Shown piece after piece: positions 39,141-48,425 of a stretch of 64,000 bases of DNA. The DNA is taken from assembly GCA_902564265.1 (NCBI GenBank), contig CACFAI010000001.1:1-64000 (forward strand). The letters run 5' to 3'. The stretch comes from an uncultured Pelagibacteraceae bacterium (lineage in GTDB: Bacteria; Pseudomonadota; Alphaproteobacteria; Pelagibacterales; Pelagibacteraceae). The notes under the pieces were generated by a model, which was given only the letters and a program-made list of their open reading frames with translations, was not told the origin of the DNA and did not search any database. How positions within the stretch are numbered: the stretch's first letter is position 1; the number at the start of each line of letters is the position of its first letter. The position numbers and the translations under genes are program-made.

Positions 39141-39542
39141 ATGGTTTCTAAATTAAAAAACTTTTTACTAAACTTTGAAGCTCTTGCTTCTCTTTTATTA
39201 AGATTTGGTATTGGAATAGCTTTTATCATTCACGGCTATGCTAAATTTCCTTTGCCACCAGCAGGTCTAGTTGAATATTTTGGTTTACCTCCAGCACTTG
39301 CAACATTTGTTGCATTAAGTGAACTTTTATCTGGAATAATTTTAATTGTGAGTGGTTTTTTGAGAAATCCCATAGGAGATACGCTTACAAGATTTGCGGG
39401 ACTTGTAATTGTAATACTCATGACAAATATATTTATAATTGCTCACCCAGATTGGTTTATTACCCAAAAATTATTTACTAGTGAACAAATTTTTCTTTTT
39501 ATTGGTGGTTTTTATTTTTTGATTAAAGGAAATAAAGTTTAA
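39141..39542 (+). CDS. DoxX family membrane protein
   Basis: A 133-residue protein with four hydrophobic segments. LLLRFGIGIAFIIHGYAKFPLPPAGLVEYFGLP and LSELLSGIILIVSGFLRN match the DoxX family. Members are linked with thiosulfate or quinone chemistry and oxidative stress, but most have no defined role. It stands alone, ending 2 nt from the convergent phosphomutase gene. Confidence 0.8.
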   Translation: MVSKLKNFLLNFEALASLLLRFGIGIAFIIHGYAKFPLPPAGLVEYFGLPPALATFVALSELLSGIILIVSGFLRNPIGDTLTRFAGLVIVILMTNIFIIAHPDWFITQKLFTSEQIFLFIGGFYFLIKGNKV

Positions 39543-39544
39543 AA

Positions 39545-40990
39545 CTATATTTTTTGATCGTATTCACCTATCTTTCCAGTTTTTTGAAGTAGATCATCAA
39601 TAAATCTAAAGATATCGGTTTTTATTTTATCTGATACCGGACTTTCTGTAACGACAACAAGCGATGGTTTGTTTGAAGATGCTCTTACAAGACCCCAAGA
39701 TCCATCAGTAAGAGTAAATCTTACACCATTGACTGTAAGTATGTCAGTTATTTCCTGATTACATATTTTTTGTTTGTCAGTCTGAAGTTTTTTTATATTA
39801 GAGATAATTTCGTCTATAACTTTATATTTTTCTTCATCTTTGCAAAATGGTCCCATAGTTGGGCTTTGAAAAGTTTTAGGTAAATCATTTATTAAAATAT
39901 CCAAATTTTTATTTTGATTATCTATCAAATGACAAATTTGAATTGCTGAATTTATTCCGTCGTCAAAACCAAATCCCAAGGGTTTATTAAAAAAAAAGTG
40001 ACCACTTTTTTCAAATCCAGCAATGGCATTATCTTCTTTTACTTTTCTTTTAATATACGAATGCCCTGTTTTCCAATATAAAGTTTTACAATTATTTTTT
40101 TTTAAAATTTCGTCATTGCTGAATAATCCCGTAGATTTCACATCTACAATAAATTTATTGTTAGGATGTAACTCAGAAATATTTCTAGCAATTAATAAAC
40201 CAATTTTGTCTGCAAATATTTCATTTCCTTTATTGTCTATAACTCCAACTCTATCTCCATCACCATCGAAACCAAAACCAACGTCTGCATGGTTTTCTTT
40301 TACACATTTTGAAATTTCATGTAACATTTTCATATCTTCCGGATTTGGATTATATCTTGGAAAACTATAGTCAAGGTTACAGTCAAGTTCTATTACTTCA
40401 CAACCAACGTTCCTTAGAATTTCAGGTGCAAATATTCCTGCAGTTCCATTACCGCATGCAGCTACAACTTTTAATTTTTTCTTTATCTTATTTTTCGATA
40501 ATTCGTCAATATATACTTTATTAAAATTTTCTACTTTTTCGTATTTACCTGAACCTTGCTTAAAAGTTTCATTCATTACAATTGATTTAAGTTCAGACAT
40601 TTCATCTTTGCAATGAGTTAAACCTTTTTCAATTCCCATCTTTATTCCTGTCCAGCCATTTTCGTTGTGGCTCGCAGTTATCATTGCTACTGCATTGGAT
40701 TTTATTTTAAATTGAGAAAAATAAACCGTAGGTGATAAACATAGACCTATATCTTTTACATTGCAGCCGGTTGATAAAAGTCCTTTGATAAAATTATTTT
40801 TAACTTCTTCGCTATAGGATCTGTAGTCATTTCCAACGATTACAGTTGGATTCTTTTCAGAGTTAATAACTTGGGTCCCGAATCCTTTTCCTACTGCCTC
40901 GATTCCCTTCGAGTTGATGCTTTTTGGGTATAGCCACCTTGCGTCATACTCCCTAAATCCGAATGGGTCGATTTTTTTTTCCACTTCCAT
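39545..40990 (-). CDS. Phosphomannomutase/phosphoglucomutase
   Basis: Alpha-D-phosphohexomutase, which interconverts hexose 1- and 6-phosphates and feeds sugar nucleotide synthesis. FGFREYDARWLYP begins the enzyme, VAMITASHNENGWTGIKMG contains the phosphoserine, and GFGFDGDGDRVGVID binds the metal. The track's ORF begins at 41104, but its first 38 residues are unlike the family. The internal ATG at 40988-40990 (MEVEKKIDPFGFREYD) gives a normal 481-residue enzyme and leaves the nrdA promoter region free. No signal peptide. Confidence 0.85.
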   Translation of the reverse strand: MEVEKKIDPFGFREYDARWLYPKSINSKGIEAVGKGFGTQVINSEKNPTVIVGNDYRSYSEEVKNNFIKGLLSTGCNVKDIGLCLSPTVYFSQFKIKSNAVAMITASHNENGWTGIKMGIEKGLTHCKDEMSELKSIVMNETFKQGSGKYEKVENFNKVYIDELSKNKIKKKLKVVAACGNGTAGIFAPEILRNVGCEVIELDCNLDYSFPRYNPNPEDMKMLHEISKCVKENHADVGFGFDGDGDRVGVIDNKGNEIFADKIGLLIARNISELHPNNKFIVDVKSTGLFSNDEILKKNNCKTLYWKTGHSYIKRKVKEDNAIAGFEKSGHFFFNKPLGFGFDDGINSAIQICHLIDNQNKNLDILINDLPKTFQSPTMGPFCKDEEKYKVIDEIISNIKKLQTDKQKICNQEITDILTVNGVRFTLTDGSWGLVRASSNKPSLVVVTESPVSDKIKTDIFRFIDDLLQKTGKIGEYDQKI

Positions 40991-41064
40991 GTTGATATAT
41001 GTACATTTTTTTGATTTTTTTATTGAACTATTTTTTTTATGTTCTATAAATGTTCTGTTGATTT

Positions 41065-41111
41065 TTAATTTATATAGTGTATTAAAGAAATCTGCACACA
41101 ACATATAGTTG
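41065..41111 (+). promoter_or_regulatory. Tandem NrdR-box-like sites upstream of nrdAB
   Basis: Site 1 (41065-41080) ends in ATATAGTGT, matching all nine bases of the right half of the NrdR consensus ACACWATATATWGTGT. Site 2 (41096-41111), ACACAACATATAGTTG, matches 13 of 16. Their ATATAG cores are exactly 31 bp apart, the three-turn spacing known for NrdR box pairs, and they lie just upstream of ribonucleotide reductase genes. Confidence 0.6.
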
Positions 41112-41147
41112 TTTTACTAATAAATAGTATTAAAAAAAGGGAGTATA

Positions 41148-43085
41148 ATGAACAAAGTCTTGTCTCAGGCAATAAAAAAAGCTGTCTCTGAATTTAAACC
41201 TCAGGTTGATCAGAAGAATAAGACTAAAGGTCCAGATTTATTCTCTTTAAACAACAACACCGAGCTATTTCAAAACTCTAGGGGTATCACGATTAAGATT
41301 GATAGAAGCAGAGATGAAAATCTAACAGATTTTGGAAAAGCAACACTTAGCGATAGATATTTAGGAGAGAATGAATCTTTCCAAGACTTGTTTGCAAGAG
41401 TAGCAAGTCATTACGCTGATGATAATTTACACGCACAAAGACTATACAATTATATTAGCAATCTTTGGTTCATGCCCGCAACACCAGTGCTGTCTAATGG
41501 GGGAACTACAAGAGGTTTACCAATATCATGTTTCTTGAATGAGGCGAGTGATAGTTTAAATGGTATCTTGGGTCTTTGGAGTGAGAATGTTTGGTTAGCT
41601 GCTAGAGGTGGTGGTATTGGAAGTTACTGGGGCAATCTAAGATCTATTGGTGAAAAAATTGGAAGAGTTGGAAAAACTTCTGGAATAATTCCTTTCATAA
41701 AAGTTATGGACTCTTTAACTATGGCAATCAGTCAAGGTTCGTTAAGAAGAGGATCTGCTGCTTGTTATTTACCTATTGACCATCCAGAGATTGAAGAATT
41801 TATTGAAATGAGAAGACCTACTGGTGGAGATCCAAATAGAAAAGCTCTTAACCTGCATCATGGTGTTCTTGTTTCAGATGCTTTCATGAGAGCTGTTGAG
41901 CTTGATGAACAGTGGGCACTTAAGAGTCCGAAAAATGGATCTGTGCAATCAACTGTTTCAGCTAGGAATTTATGGATCAGATTATTGACTGCAAGAGTTG
42001 AAACAGGCGAGCCTTATATAATTTTTATTGATACAGTTAATAGACAAATACCTCAACATCATAAGTTAGCTGGCTTAACAGTTAAGACATCTAATTTATG
42101 TAGTGAGATTACTCTTCCAACAGGTATTGATAAAGAGGGCAGAGATAGAACTGCTGTTTGTTGTTTATCTTCATTAAATATTGAAAAATACGATGAATGG
42201 AAAGACGATGAAAGCTTTATAGATGATGTAATGAGATTTTTAGATAATGTCCTAACTGACTTTATTAACAATGCGCCAGAAGAATTTAGTGATGCAACAT
42301 ATTCAGCTGCAAAAGAACGTAGTGTTGGTTTAGGTGTCATGGGGCTTCACTCATACTATCAAAAAAAGATGATACCTCTCGAGTCAGTTATGAGTAAAGT
42401 TTGGAACAAAAAAATTTTTGAAAATATTCAAAAGAAAGTTGATAAATCTTCAAAAGATTTAGCAGAAGAAAGAGGAGCATGTCCTGATGCTGCTGAATAT
42501 GGTTTTAAAGAAAGATTTTCAAATAAAACTGCGATTGCTCCAACTGCTTCAATTTCAATTATTTGCGGTGGAACTTCCCCTGGAGTCGAACCAATTGCAG
42601 CAAATAGCTATACTCACAAAACTCTCTCCGGATCTTTTAATGTTAGAAATAAATACTTAAGAAAGTTATTAGAAAAACATGGAAAAGATACAGATGAAAC
42701 TTGGTCAACAATTACGACTAATCAAGGTTCTGTATCACATTTAGATTTTTTAACACAAGAAGAAAAAGATGTTTTTAAAACAGCTTTTGAATTGGATCAA
42801 AGATGGCTTGTTGACTTAAGTGCGGATAGAACTCCACATATTTCACAAGCACAATCTATTAACTTATTTTTACCAGCAGATGTTCATAAAAGAGATCTTC
42901 ATCAAATTCATTTCCAAGCTTGGAAAAAAGGATTGAAGAGTCTTTATTATTGCAGGTCTAAATCAATACAAAGAGCGGAAAATGTTAATGATGCGAAATC
43001 AACCGACATTACTGCGAATGTTTATAAATCAAAACAACAAGAAACCGACGAAAACAAATATGAGGAGTGTCTATCATGTCAGTAG
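41148..43085 (+). CDS. nrdA: Ribonucleotide reductase class I, alpha (catalytic) subunit
   Basis: Reduces ribonucleotides to deoxyribonucleotides with NrdB. The 645-residue chain has PISCFLNEA and AVCCLSSLN (redox cysteines), TSNLCSEI (radical cysteine with Asn and Glu), PTASISIICGGTSPGVEP, and a C-terminal CLSCQ pair that receives electrons. It starts directly in the catalytic region: the N-terminal ATP-cone of typical NrdA (about 90 residues, overall ~760) is missing, so the usual dATP inhibition site is absent. It overlaps nrdB by 19 nt and has a GGGAG ribosome binding site. Confidence 0.93.
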   Translation: MNKVLSQAIKKAVSEFKPQVDQKNKTKGPDLFSLNNNTELFQNSRGITIKIDRSRDENLTDFGKATLSDRYLGENESFQDLFARVASHYADDNLHAQRLYNYISNLWFMPATPVLSNGGTTRGLPISCFLNEASDSLNGILGLWSENVWLAARGGGIGSYWGNLRSIGEKIGRVGKTSGIIPFIKVMDSLTMAISQGSLRRGSAACYLPIDHPEIEEFIEMRRPTGGDPNRKALNLHHGVLVSDAFMRAVELDEQWALKSPKNGSVQSTVSARNLWIRLLTARVETGEPYIIFIDTVNRQIPQHHKLAGLTVKTSNLCSEITLPTGIDKEGRDRTAVCCLSSLNIEKYDEWKDDESFIDDVMRFLDNVLTDFINNAPEEFSDATYSAAKERSVGLGVMGLHSYYQKKMIPLESVMSKVWNKKIFENIQKKVDKSSKDLAEERGACPDAAEYGFKERFSNKTAIAPTASISIICGGTSPGVEPIAANSYTHKTLSGSFNVRNKYLRKLLEKHGKDTDETWSTITTNQGSVSHLDFLTQEEKDVFKTAFELDQRWLVDLSADRTPHISQAQSINLFLPADVHKRDLHQIHFQAWKKGLKSLYYCRSKSIQRAENVNDAKSTDITANVYKSKQQETDENKYEECLSCQ

Positions 43086-44086
43086 CAAAAAAAGAGGAAA
43101 AAGGAAAAATTATTCAACCAAAAAAAATGGGATTATTAGTAGAAAATCCTGTTTATAAACCATTCAGATATCCGTGGTGTTATGATGCTTGGTTAACTCA
43201 ACAAAGAATACACTGGTTACCAGAAGAAGTGCCTTTAGGAGATGATGTTAGAGATTGGCAGAAAAATTTATCAGAACCTGAAAAAAATTTGGTGACACAA
43301 ATCTTTAGATTTTTTACTCAAGCAGATGTTGAAGTTAATAACTGTTATTTAAGACACTACACAACAGTATTTAAACCAACAGAAGTTTTAATGATGATGA
43401 CGGCTTTTGCTGCAATGGAAACAGTACACGTAGCTGCTTATTCACATCTATTAGACACAATAGGAATGCCTGAATCAGAATATTCAGCTTTCATGAAATA
43501 TAAAGAGATGAAAGATAAGTATGATTACATGCAAGGTTTTAATGTAAACTCAAAAGAAGATATCGCCAAGACTGTTGCTGTATTTAGTGCTTTTACTGAA
43601 GGTCTACAATTATTTGCGAGTTTTGCAATTTTATTAAACTTTCCAAGACACAATAAACTTAAGGGTATGGGGCAGATAGTTACTTGGTCAGTAAGAGATG
43701 AAACTCTTCACTGTAATTCAATGATCAGAATTTTCAAAGAGTTTATAAAAGAAAATCCAGAAATCTGGACACCAAAACTTAAAAAAGAAATTTATGATGC
43801 ATGTAGAACAATTGTAGAGCATGAGGATGCATTTATAGATTTAGCTTTTGAAATGGGACCAATGAAAGGTCTTACAGCTCAAGAGGTTAAGGACTATATT
43901 AGATTTATTGGAAACAGAAGACTGGTTCAGTTAGGTCTTGAGCCAATTTACGATGTAGAAAAAAATCCGCTTACTTGGCTTGATACTATGTTGAATGCTG
44001 TTGAGCACATGAACTTCTTTGAAGGAAGGGCAACAGAGTATTCAAAAGCATCAACACAAGGTAACTGGACAGAGGCCTTTTCGTAA
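43067..44086 (+). CDS. nrdB: Ribonucleotide reductase class I, beta (radical) subunit
   Basis: A 339-residue ferritin-like subunit that generates the radical. The metal ligands fit FTQADVEV (Asp), AMETVHVAAYSHLLD (Glu, His and the radical tyrosine four residues after His), FTEGLQLF (Glu) and VRDETLH (Glu, His). All expected residues, including the tyrosine, are present, so a conventional tyrosyl-radical class I enzyme is likely. The start overlaps nrdA by 19 nt; an in-frame ATG a few codons later (MSVAKK) would also serve. Confidence 0.93.
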   Translation: MSIMSVAKKEEKGKIIQPKKMGLLVENPVYKPFRYPWCYDAWLTQQRIHWLPEEVPLGDDVRDWQKNLSEPEKNLVTQIFRFFTQADVEVNNCYLRHYTTVFKPTEVLMMMTAFAAMETVHVAAYSHLLDTIGMPESEYSAFMKYKEMKDKYDYMQGFNVNSKEDIAKTVAVFSAFTEGLQLFASFAILLNFPRHNKLKGMGQIVTWSVRDETLHCNSMIRIFKEFIKENPEIWTPKLKKEIYDACRTIVEHEDAFIDLAFEMGPMKGLTAQEVKDYIRFIGNRRLVQLGLEPIYDVEKNPLTWLDTMLNAVEHMNFFEGRATEYSKASTQGNWTEAFS

Positions 44087-44101
44087 ACTTAAGTAAGTTT
44101 A
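44084..44101. terminator. Weak bidirectional hairpin between nrdB and prpC
   Basis: TAAACTT and AAGTTTA form a perfect 7-bp stem around AAGT, beginning at the nrdB stop codon. It lies in the 21-bp gap between convergent genes. There is no long T-run, so termination would be weak. Confidence 0.4.
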
Positions 44102-44107
44102 GTTGAA

Positions 44108-45232
44108 TTATCTTTGATTGATTGGTACCACTTTTCGGTAACTACTACCTTTGTAACTTGCTAATGGTCTTATAAGTTTGTTAGCAGCGTGTTGCTCAAG
44201 AATATGTGCGGACCATCCTGTTATTCTTGAAATTACAAAAATCGGTGTAAAAAAATCAGTGTCAAATCCCATTAAATGATAAGTTGGTCCGGTAGGATAA
44301 TCTACGTTGGGATGAATATTTTTTCTTTCAATCATGACCTTTTCGACAATGTCATAAATTTTTTCAAACTTCTTGTCTTTCTTTACTTTTGCAACTTTAG
44401 AAAAATATTCTCTCATAGTTGGTACCCTTGAATCACCGCTTTTATAAACTCTATGACCAAAACCCATAACAACAGCTTTTTGATCTAAAGCGTTGTTAAT
44501 CCAATTTAATGCATTTTCAGGTTTTTTTATCTTACTCATCATGTGCATTACTTCTTCATTTGCACCTCCATGCAATGGTCCTTTTAAACTTGCAATGGCG
44601 CCAGTAATTGCTCCATGAATATCTGACAAGCTGCTAGTGATTGTTCTTGCCGTAAATGTAGAAACATTAAAACTATGTTCTGCATACAATATCAATGATA
44701 CATCAAAAGCTTTTACAATTTCTTTTTCAGGAACTTTACCAAAACACATATAAAAAAAGTTTTCCGAGAAAGACAAGTTACTCTTTGGTTTTATTATTTT
44801 TTTTCCTTTTCTAATTCTGTAGAATGCAGCTAAAGCAACAGGTGTTTTAGCAAAAATTCTCATGACTTTTCTCAAGTTTGCTTCAGGAGAATTATCTTTA
44901 GTTTCTTTATCTTCTAATCCCATTATACTTACTGCTGTTCTAGCCACATCCATAGGATGTGATTTTTTAGGAAAATTCTTAATACTTTCTAATAATGTTT
45001 TTGATAGGTTTCGCTCTTTTCTCTCAATTTTTTCAAAATTTTTTAACTGTTTTTCAGAAGGTAACTCTCCATTTAGAATAAGATATGCAACTTCTTCAAA
45101 CTTACATTTTGCACATAGGTCTTGCGCCGCATATCCTCTATAAGTAAGAGAATTTATTTCTGGCATCACCTTTGAAACCTCAGTTTCATCAACTACAATT
45201 CCAAGTAAACCTTTTTTAATATCTTCAGTCAT
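44108..45232 (-). CDS. prpC: 2-methylcitrate synthase (citrate synthase family)
   Basis: Condenses propionyl-CoA with oxaloacetate to 2-methylcitrate. The 374-residue length fits PrpC-type enzymes. GLLGIVVDETEVSKVMPEINSLTYRGY is the usual opening, and active-site regions are LYAEHSFNVSTFTAR, GPLHGGANEEVM and MGFGHRVYKSGDSR. It is the last gene of prpD-prpB-prpC, sharing 1 nt with prpB. It may also act on acetyl-CoA, as many PrpC do. Confidence 0.9.
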   Translation of the reverse strand: MTEDIKKGLLGIVVDETEVSKVMPEINSLTYRGYAAQDLCAKCKFEEVAYLILNGELPSEKQLKNFEKIERKERNLSKTLLESIKNFPKKSHPMDVARTAVSIMGLEDKETKDNSPEANLRKVMRIFAKTPVALAAFYRIRKGKKIIKPKSNLSFSENFFYMCFGKVPEKEIVKAFDVSLILYAEHSFNVSTFTARTITSSLSDIHGAITGAIASLKGPLHGGANEEVMHMMSKIKKPENALNWINNALDQKAVVMGFGHRVYKSGDSRVPTMREYFSKVAKVKKDKKFEKIYDIVEKVMIERKNIHPNVDYPTGPTYHLMGFDTDFFTPIFVISRITGWSAHILEQHAANKLIRPLASYKGSSYRKVVPINQR

Positions 45233-46128
45233 TAATCGTGTCCATCTGTACTAAAATTGTATATTTTTTTATCGAGAGCATTGTATTTTTCATAATCCAC
45301 TAAATCATACAATCTACTTCTAGTTTGCATTTTATCAATAAGGTTTTTTTGATGTCCTTCTTCAAAAATTTTTCTCAAACCTTCCTCCACACTCTTCATT
45401 GCTAATCTTTGAGTTGTAACGGGATATATAACAATATTATAACCCATATTTTCTAGCTCTTTATAATCTAAAAGATCTGATTTTCCAAATTCTGTCATGT
45501 TTGCAAGTAAATATGAATTTAGACTTTTCCTCACTTTTTCAAATTCACCTTTATCTTTTAAAGCTTCAGGGAAAACTATTTCAGCACCTGCGTCGATATA
45601 TGCTTTACATCTATCAATCATCTTATCTATTCCCTCAACACTTTTTGCATCAGATCTCGCAATTATCTTAAAATTTTTATCCTTTTTTGCTTTAACACAC
45701 TCTTCAATTTTTTTTATCATTTTTTTAACAGAAATAAGTTCTTTGTTATCAAGGTGACCACATCTTTTTCTTTCAACTTGGTCTTCTATATGTACTGCTG
45801 TCACTCCAAATTTTTCAAAAGTTTTAATAGTTTTCTTGCAAGACTTAAAACCAGTATCTATATCTACAATTGTGGGTAAGTTTGTTACTCGTGCTATTTG
45901 TTTTGATCTATTACTTACATCTTCAAGTGTAGTAAGACCTATATCTGGGTAACCAAGGTCATTAGACATAACACCACCAGAAACATAAACAGCGTCATAG
46001 CCGATTTCTTCAATTACTTTAGCGGTTAATGGGTTGTATGCACCAGGAACTCTTAAAATTTTTCCACTTTTTAATTTATCAACAAAATCTTTTCTTTTTT
46101 CTTTTATTTTTTTTTTAATAAAGTGCAT
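45232..46128 (-). CDS. prpB: 2-methylisocitrate lyase
   Basis: Cleaves 2-methylisocitrate to succinate and pyruvate, completing the cycle. The 298-residue protein has the PEP mutase/isocitrate lyase fold: VPGAYNPLTAKVIEEIGYDAVYVSGGVMSNDLG near the start, PTIVDIDTGF for metal binding and the catalytic ERKRCGHLDNKELI. It overlaps prpD and prpC by 1 nt on either side, so the three genes are translated as a unit. Confidence 0.92.
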   Translation of the reverse strand: MHFIKKKIKEKRKDFVDKLKSGKILRVPGAYNPLTAKVIEEIGYDAVYVSGGVMSNDLGYPDIGLTTLEDVSNRSKQIARVTNLPTIVDIDTGFKSCKKTIKTFEKFGVTAVHIEDQVERKRCGHLDNKELISVKKMIKKIEECVKAKKDKNFKIIARSDAKSVEGIDKMIDRCKAYIDAGAEIVFPEALKDKGEFEKVRKSLNSYLLANMTEFGKSDLLDYKELENMGYNIVIYPVTTQRLAMKSVEEGLRKIFEEGHQKNLIDKMQTRSRLYDLVDYEKYNALDKKIYNFSTDGHD

Positions 46129-47630
46129 TAAAAAATACCAATTTTTTTATTTTTTTTAATATTTCTACTATTAATTTCAATATTTAATTTGTGTAACTGA
46201 TTTGACTTTAATTTTCTTAAGTTTTGAACATCCCTAAGAAATCTATCTGACTCTTTTTTGGCTATAATATCTTTTGTGAGTGTTAAAAACTTTTTAATAT
46301 AATCAGCCCTTTTGAATGGCCTTAAACCATAAGGATGAGCATCTGCAATCCCTTGTTCTTCAACAATTTTTTTATTATTTTTTAATGTGACTATAACTTT
46401 AGCACCAAAAGCTTTATTTTTTGGGTTTGGATCATGATAACGTTTCGTCCATTTTTTATCTTCATGAGTTTTAATAGATCTCCATATCTTTATAGTGCTT
46501 TTCTTTCTTGCTCTTGATTTGCTATATGATTTAACGTGGTGCCAATCAGCATCCTCTAAAGCAACGGCAAATATATACATTATTGAGTGATCTAAAGTTT
46601 CTCTACTTGCATTAGGATCCATTTTTTGTGGATCGTTTGCTCCTGTTCCAATTACATAATGAGTATGATGACTTGTATATATATCTATTTTTTTAATTTC
46701 ATTTAAATTGTCTATTTTTCCATTTAATTTTTTTGCAAGATCTATAAGCGCTTGCGCTTGATATTCTGCTGAATATTCTTTTGTGTAAGTTTCAAGAATA
46801 GCTTTTTTTTTCTGATTTTTTTTTGGAAGAGGAACTTTATATAATGCTTTTTTTCCATCGAGTATTCTTGCAATCACACTATCTTCACCTTCATAAATCG
46901 GACTTGGTGCTCCTTCGCCTCTCATTGCTCTGTCGACTGCCTCAATACCAAGTTTTCCAGCATGCGCAGGAGCAAAAGCTTTCCAACTAGAAATTTCTCC
47001 TTTTCTAGATTGTCTTGTAGAAACAGTTACATGCAATGCTTGTTGGACAGCTTGATAGATGGTTTCTGTTTTTAAATTAAGCATTGTTCCTAAACCTGCA
47101 GCAACACTTGGACCTAAATGAGCGATATGATCTACTTTATGTTTATGAAGACAGATACCTTTTACAAGATTTACTTGTACTTCGTATGCAGTAATAATTC
47201 CCTTAATTAAGTTTAAACCAGAGACTTTCTTTTGTTGTGCAACAGCCATTAATGCAGGAATATTATCTCCTGGATGACTATAATCTGCAGCTAAAAAAGT
47301 ATCGTGAAAATCTAATTCTCTTACAGCAGTTCCATTGGACCATGCAGCCCATTCACAATCAAATTTCTTTTTTGAATTAATTCCAAATAAAGTGGCACCA
47401 TTACGCCTTGAATGTTTCATTGCCATCTCTCTTGAGGTAATTACAGCTTTTCTGTTTAATGAAGCGATAGCTACAGATGCATTATCAATCATCCTGTTTA
47501 TCACCATGTCAACTGCATCTTTATTTAATTTGGCATTATCACTAGCAATTTCTGCAATTTTCCACGCAAGTTGATTTTTTTTGATTAGTTTATCTTTTGA
47601 TGCGAAAACTTTTACTTTATGTATTTTCAA
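46128..47630 (-). CDS. prpD: 2-methylcitrate dehydratase, MmgE/PrpD family
   Basis: Dehydrates 2-methylcitrate to 2-methylaconitate or directly to methylisocitrate. The 500-residue protein shows the PrpD features AAWSNGTAVRELDFHDTFLAADYSHPGDNIPALMAVAQ and the conserved HVTVSTRQSRKGEISSWKAFAPAHAGK. It is the first gene of the operon. No prpR regulator, prpE or acnD is close, so propionyl-CoA must come from genes elsewhere, for example from DMSP or branched-chain amino acid breakdown (inference). Confidence 0.92.
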   Translation of the reverse strand: MKIHKVKVFASKDKLIKKNQLAWKIAEIASDNAKLNKDAVDMVINRMIDNASVAIASLNRKAVITSREMAMKHSRRNGATLFGINSKKKFDCEWAAWSNGTAVRELDFHDTFLAADYSHPGDNIPALMAVAQQKKVSGLNLIKGIITAYEVQVNLVKGICLHKHKVDHIAHLGPSVAAGLGTMLNLKTETIYQAVQQALHVTVSTRQSRKGEISSWKAFAPAHAGKLGIEAVDRAMRGEGAPSPIYEGEDSVIARILDGKKALYKVPLPKKNQKKKAILETYTKEYSAEYQAQALIDLAKKLNGKIDNLNEIKKIDIYTSHHTHYVIGTGANDPQKMDPNASRETLDHSIMYIFAVALEDADWHHVKSYSKSRARKKSTIKIWRSIKTHEDKKWTKRYHDPNPKNKAFGAKVIVTLKNNKKIVEEQGIADAHPYGLRPFKRADYIKKFLTLTKDIIAKKESDRFLRDVQNLRKLKSNQLHKLNIEINSRNIKKNKKIGIF

Positions 47631-47664
47631 TTTGTTCCTTCTTGAGTTTAGTACTTCATTTATT

Positions 47665-48354
47665 TTAAGTATTCAAATATTTTGAAACTATTTTCTCAAT
47701 ACCCTGAAAGTTGGTTACCAAGTGATCATGAGGTATTTCACTTACTTTTTTATCAGTATATCCGTCCTCGAGCAATATAAATGGTAAGTTTGCAGAATTA
47801 GCAGCAGCAGAATCTGTTTCACTATCACCAATCATTAAGGATTTTTTTATATCCCCTTGAAGAATTTCAATCACAGAAGTTAAATGTCTAGGATCTGGTT
47901 TGCAATAATCAAAAGTATTACTACCAGCGACATATTCAAAATAGTCAAAAATTTTTATTTTTTTTAATAAATCAATTGCTAAATGTTCTTGTTTATTAGT
48001 GCAAACTGCCAGTGAAATATCATTTTGTTTTGACCATTTCAAAAATTCTATCACGCCATCAATAATCTTACTTTCATTTACAATATTCTTTCCATAGTAA
48101 TCTATAAAATCCTTTACCATTTCATCTTTAATTTTTTTATCTGATATTTTTCCAAACTCTTTTTTGGCTGTTCCCCAAATAGATCTTCCAATCAAAGCAC
48201 CAGCACCTTTACCAACAAGGTTTCTAATTTCTTCTGTTGTCTTTGTTTCGAACCCAAACTTTTTCATTACATAATTGTGGGCATTCATTAGATCTGGAGC
48301 TGTATCTACTATGGTTCCATCTAAATCTACCAAAACTGTGAATTTTTGACTCAT
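47665..48354 (-). CDS. gph: Phosphoglycolate phosphatase-like HAD hydrolase
   Basis: A 229-residue HAD-superfamily phosphatase. FTVLVDLDGTIVDTAPDLMNAHNYVM holds the two catalytic aspartates, NLVGKGAGALIGRS is the Gph cap signature, and KSLMIGDSETDSAAANSA is motif IV. It most likely dephosphorylates 2-phosphoglycolate formed during DNA repair or oxygen damage. It is divergent from the glmU-like gene and lies upstream of prpD in the same direction with a 34-nt gap. Confidence 0.82.
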   Translation of the reverse strand: MSQKFTVLVDLDGTIVDTAPDLMNAHNYVMKKFGFETKTTEEIRNLVGKGAGALIGRSIWGTAKKEFGKISDKKIKDEMVKDFIDYYGKNIVNESKIIDGVIEFLKWSKQNDISLAVCTNKQEHLAIDLLKKIKIFDYFEYVAGSNTFDYCKPDPRHLTSVIEILQGDIKKSLMIGDSETDSAAANSANLPFILLEDGYTDKKVSEIPHDHLVTNFQGIEKIVSKYLNT

Positions 48355-48425
48355 TTTTAAAAAGTATTATTAAGAAATATTTTGTGAATTCTTTATCATA
48401 AATACTTATCTATAAGAAAAAATCA

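Noticed and set aside
39545-41104. Track start of the phosphohexomutase at 41104 (519 aa)
   Set aside because: The first 38 residues do not resemble the family and overlap the NrdR-like boxes; the ATG at 40990 gives a normal enzyme.
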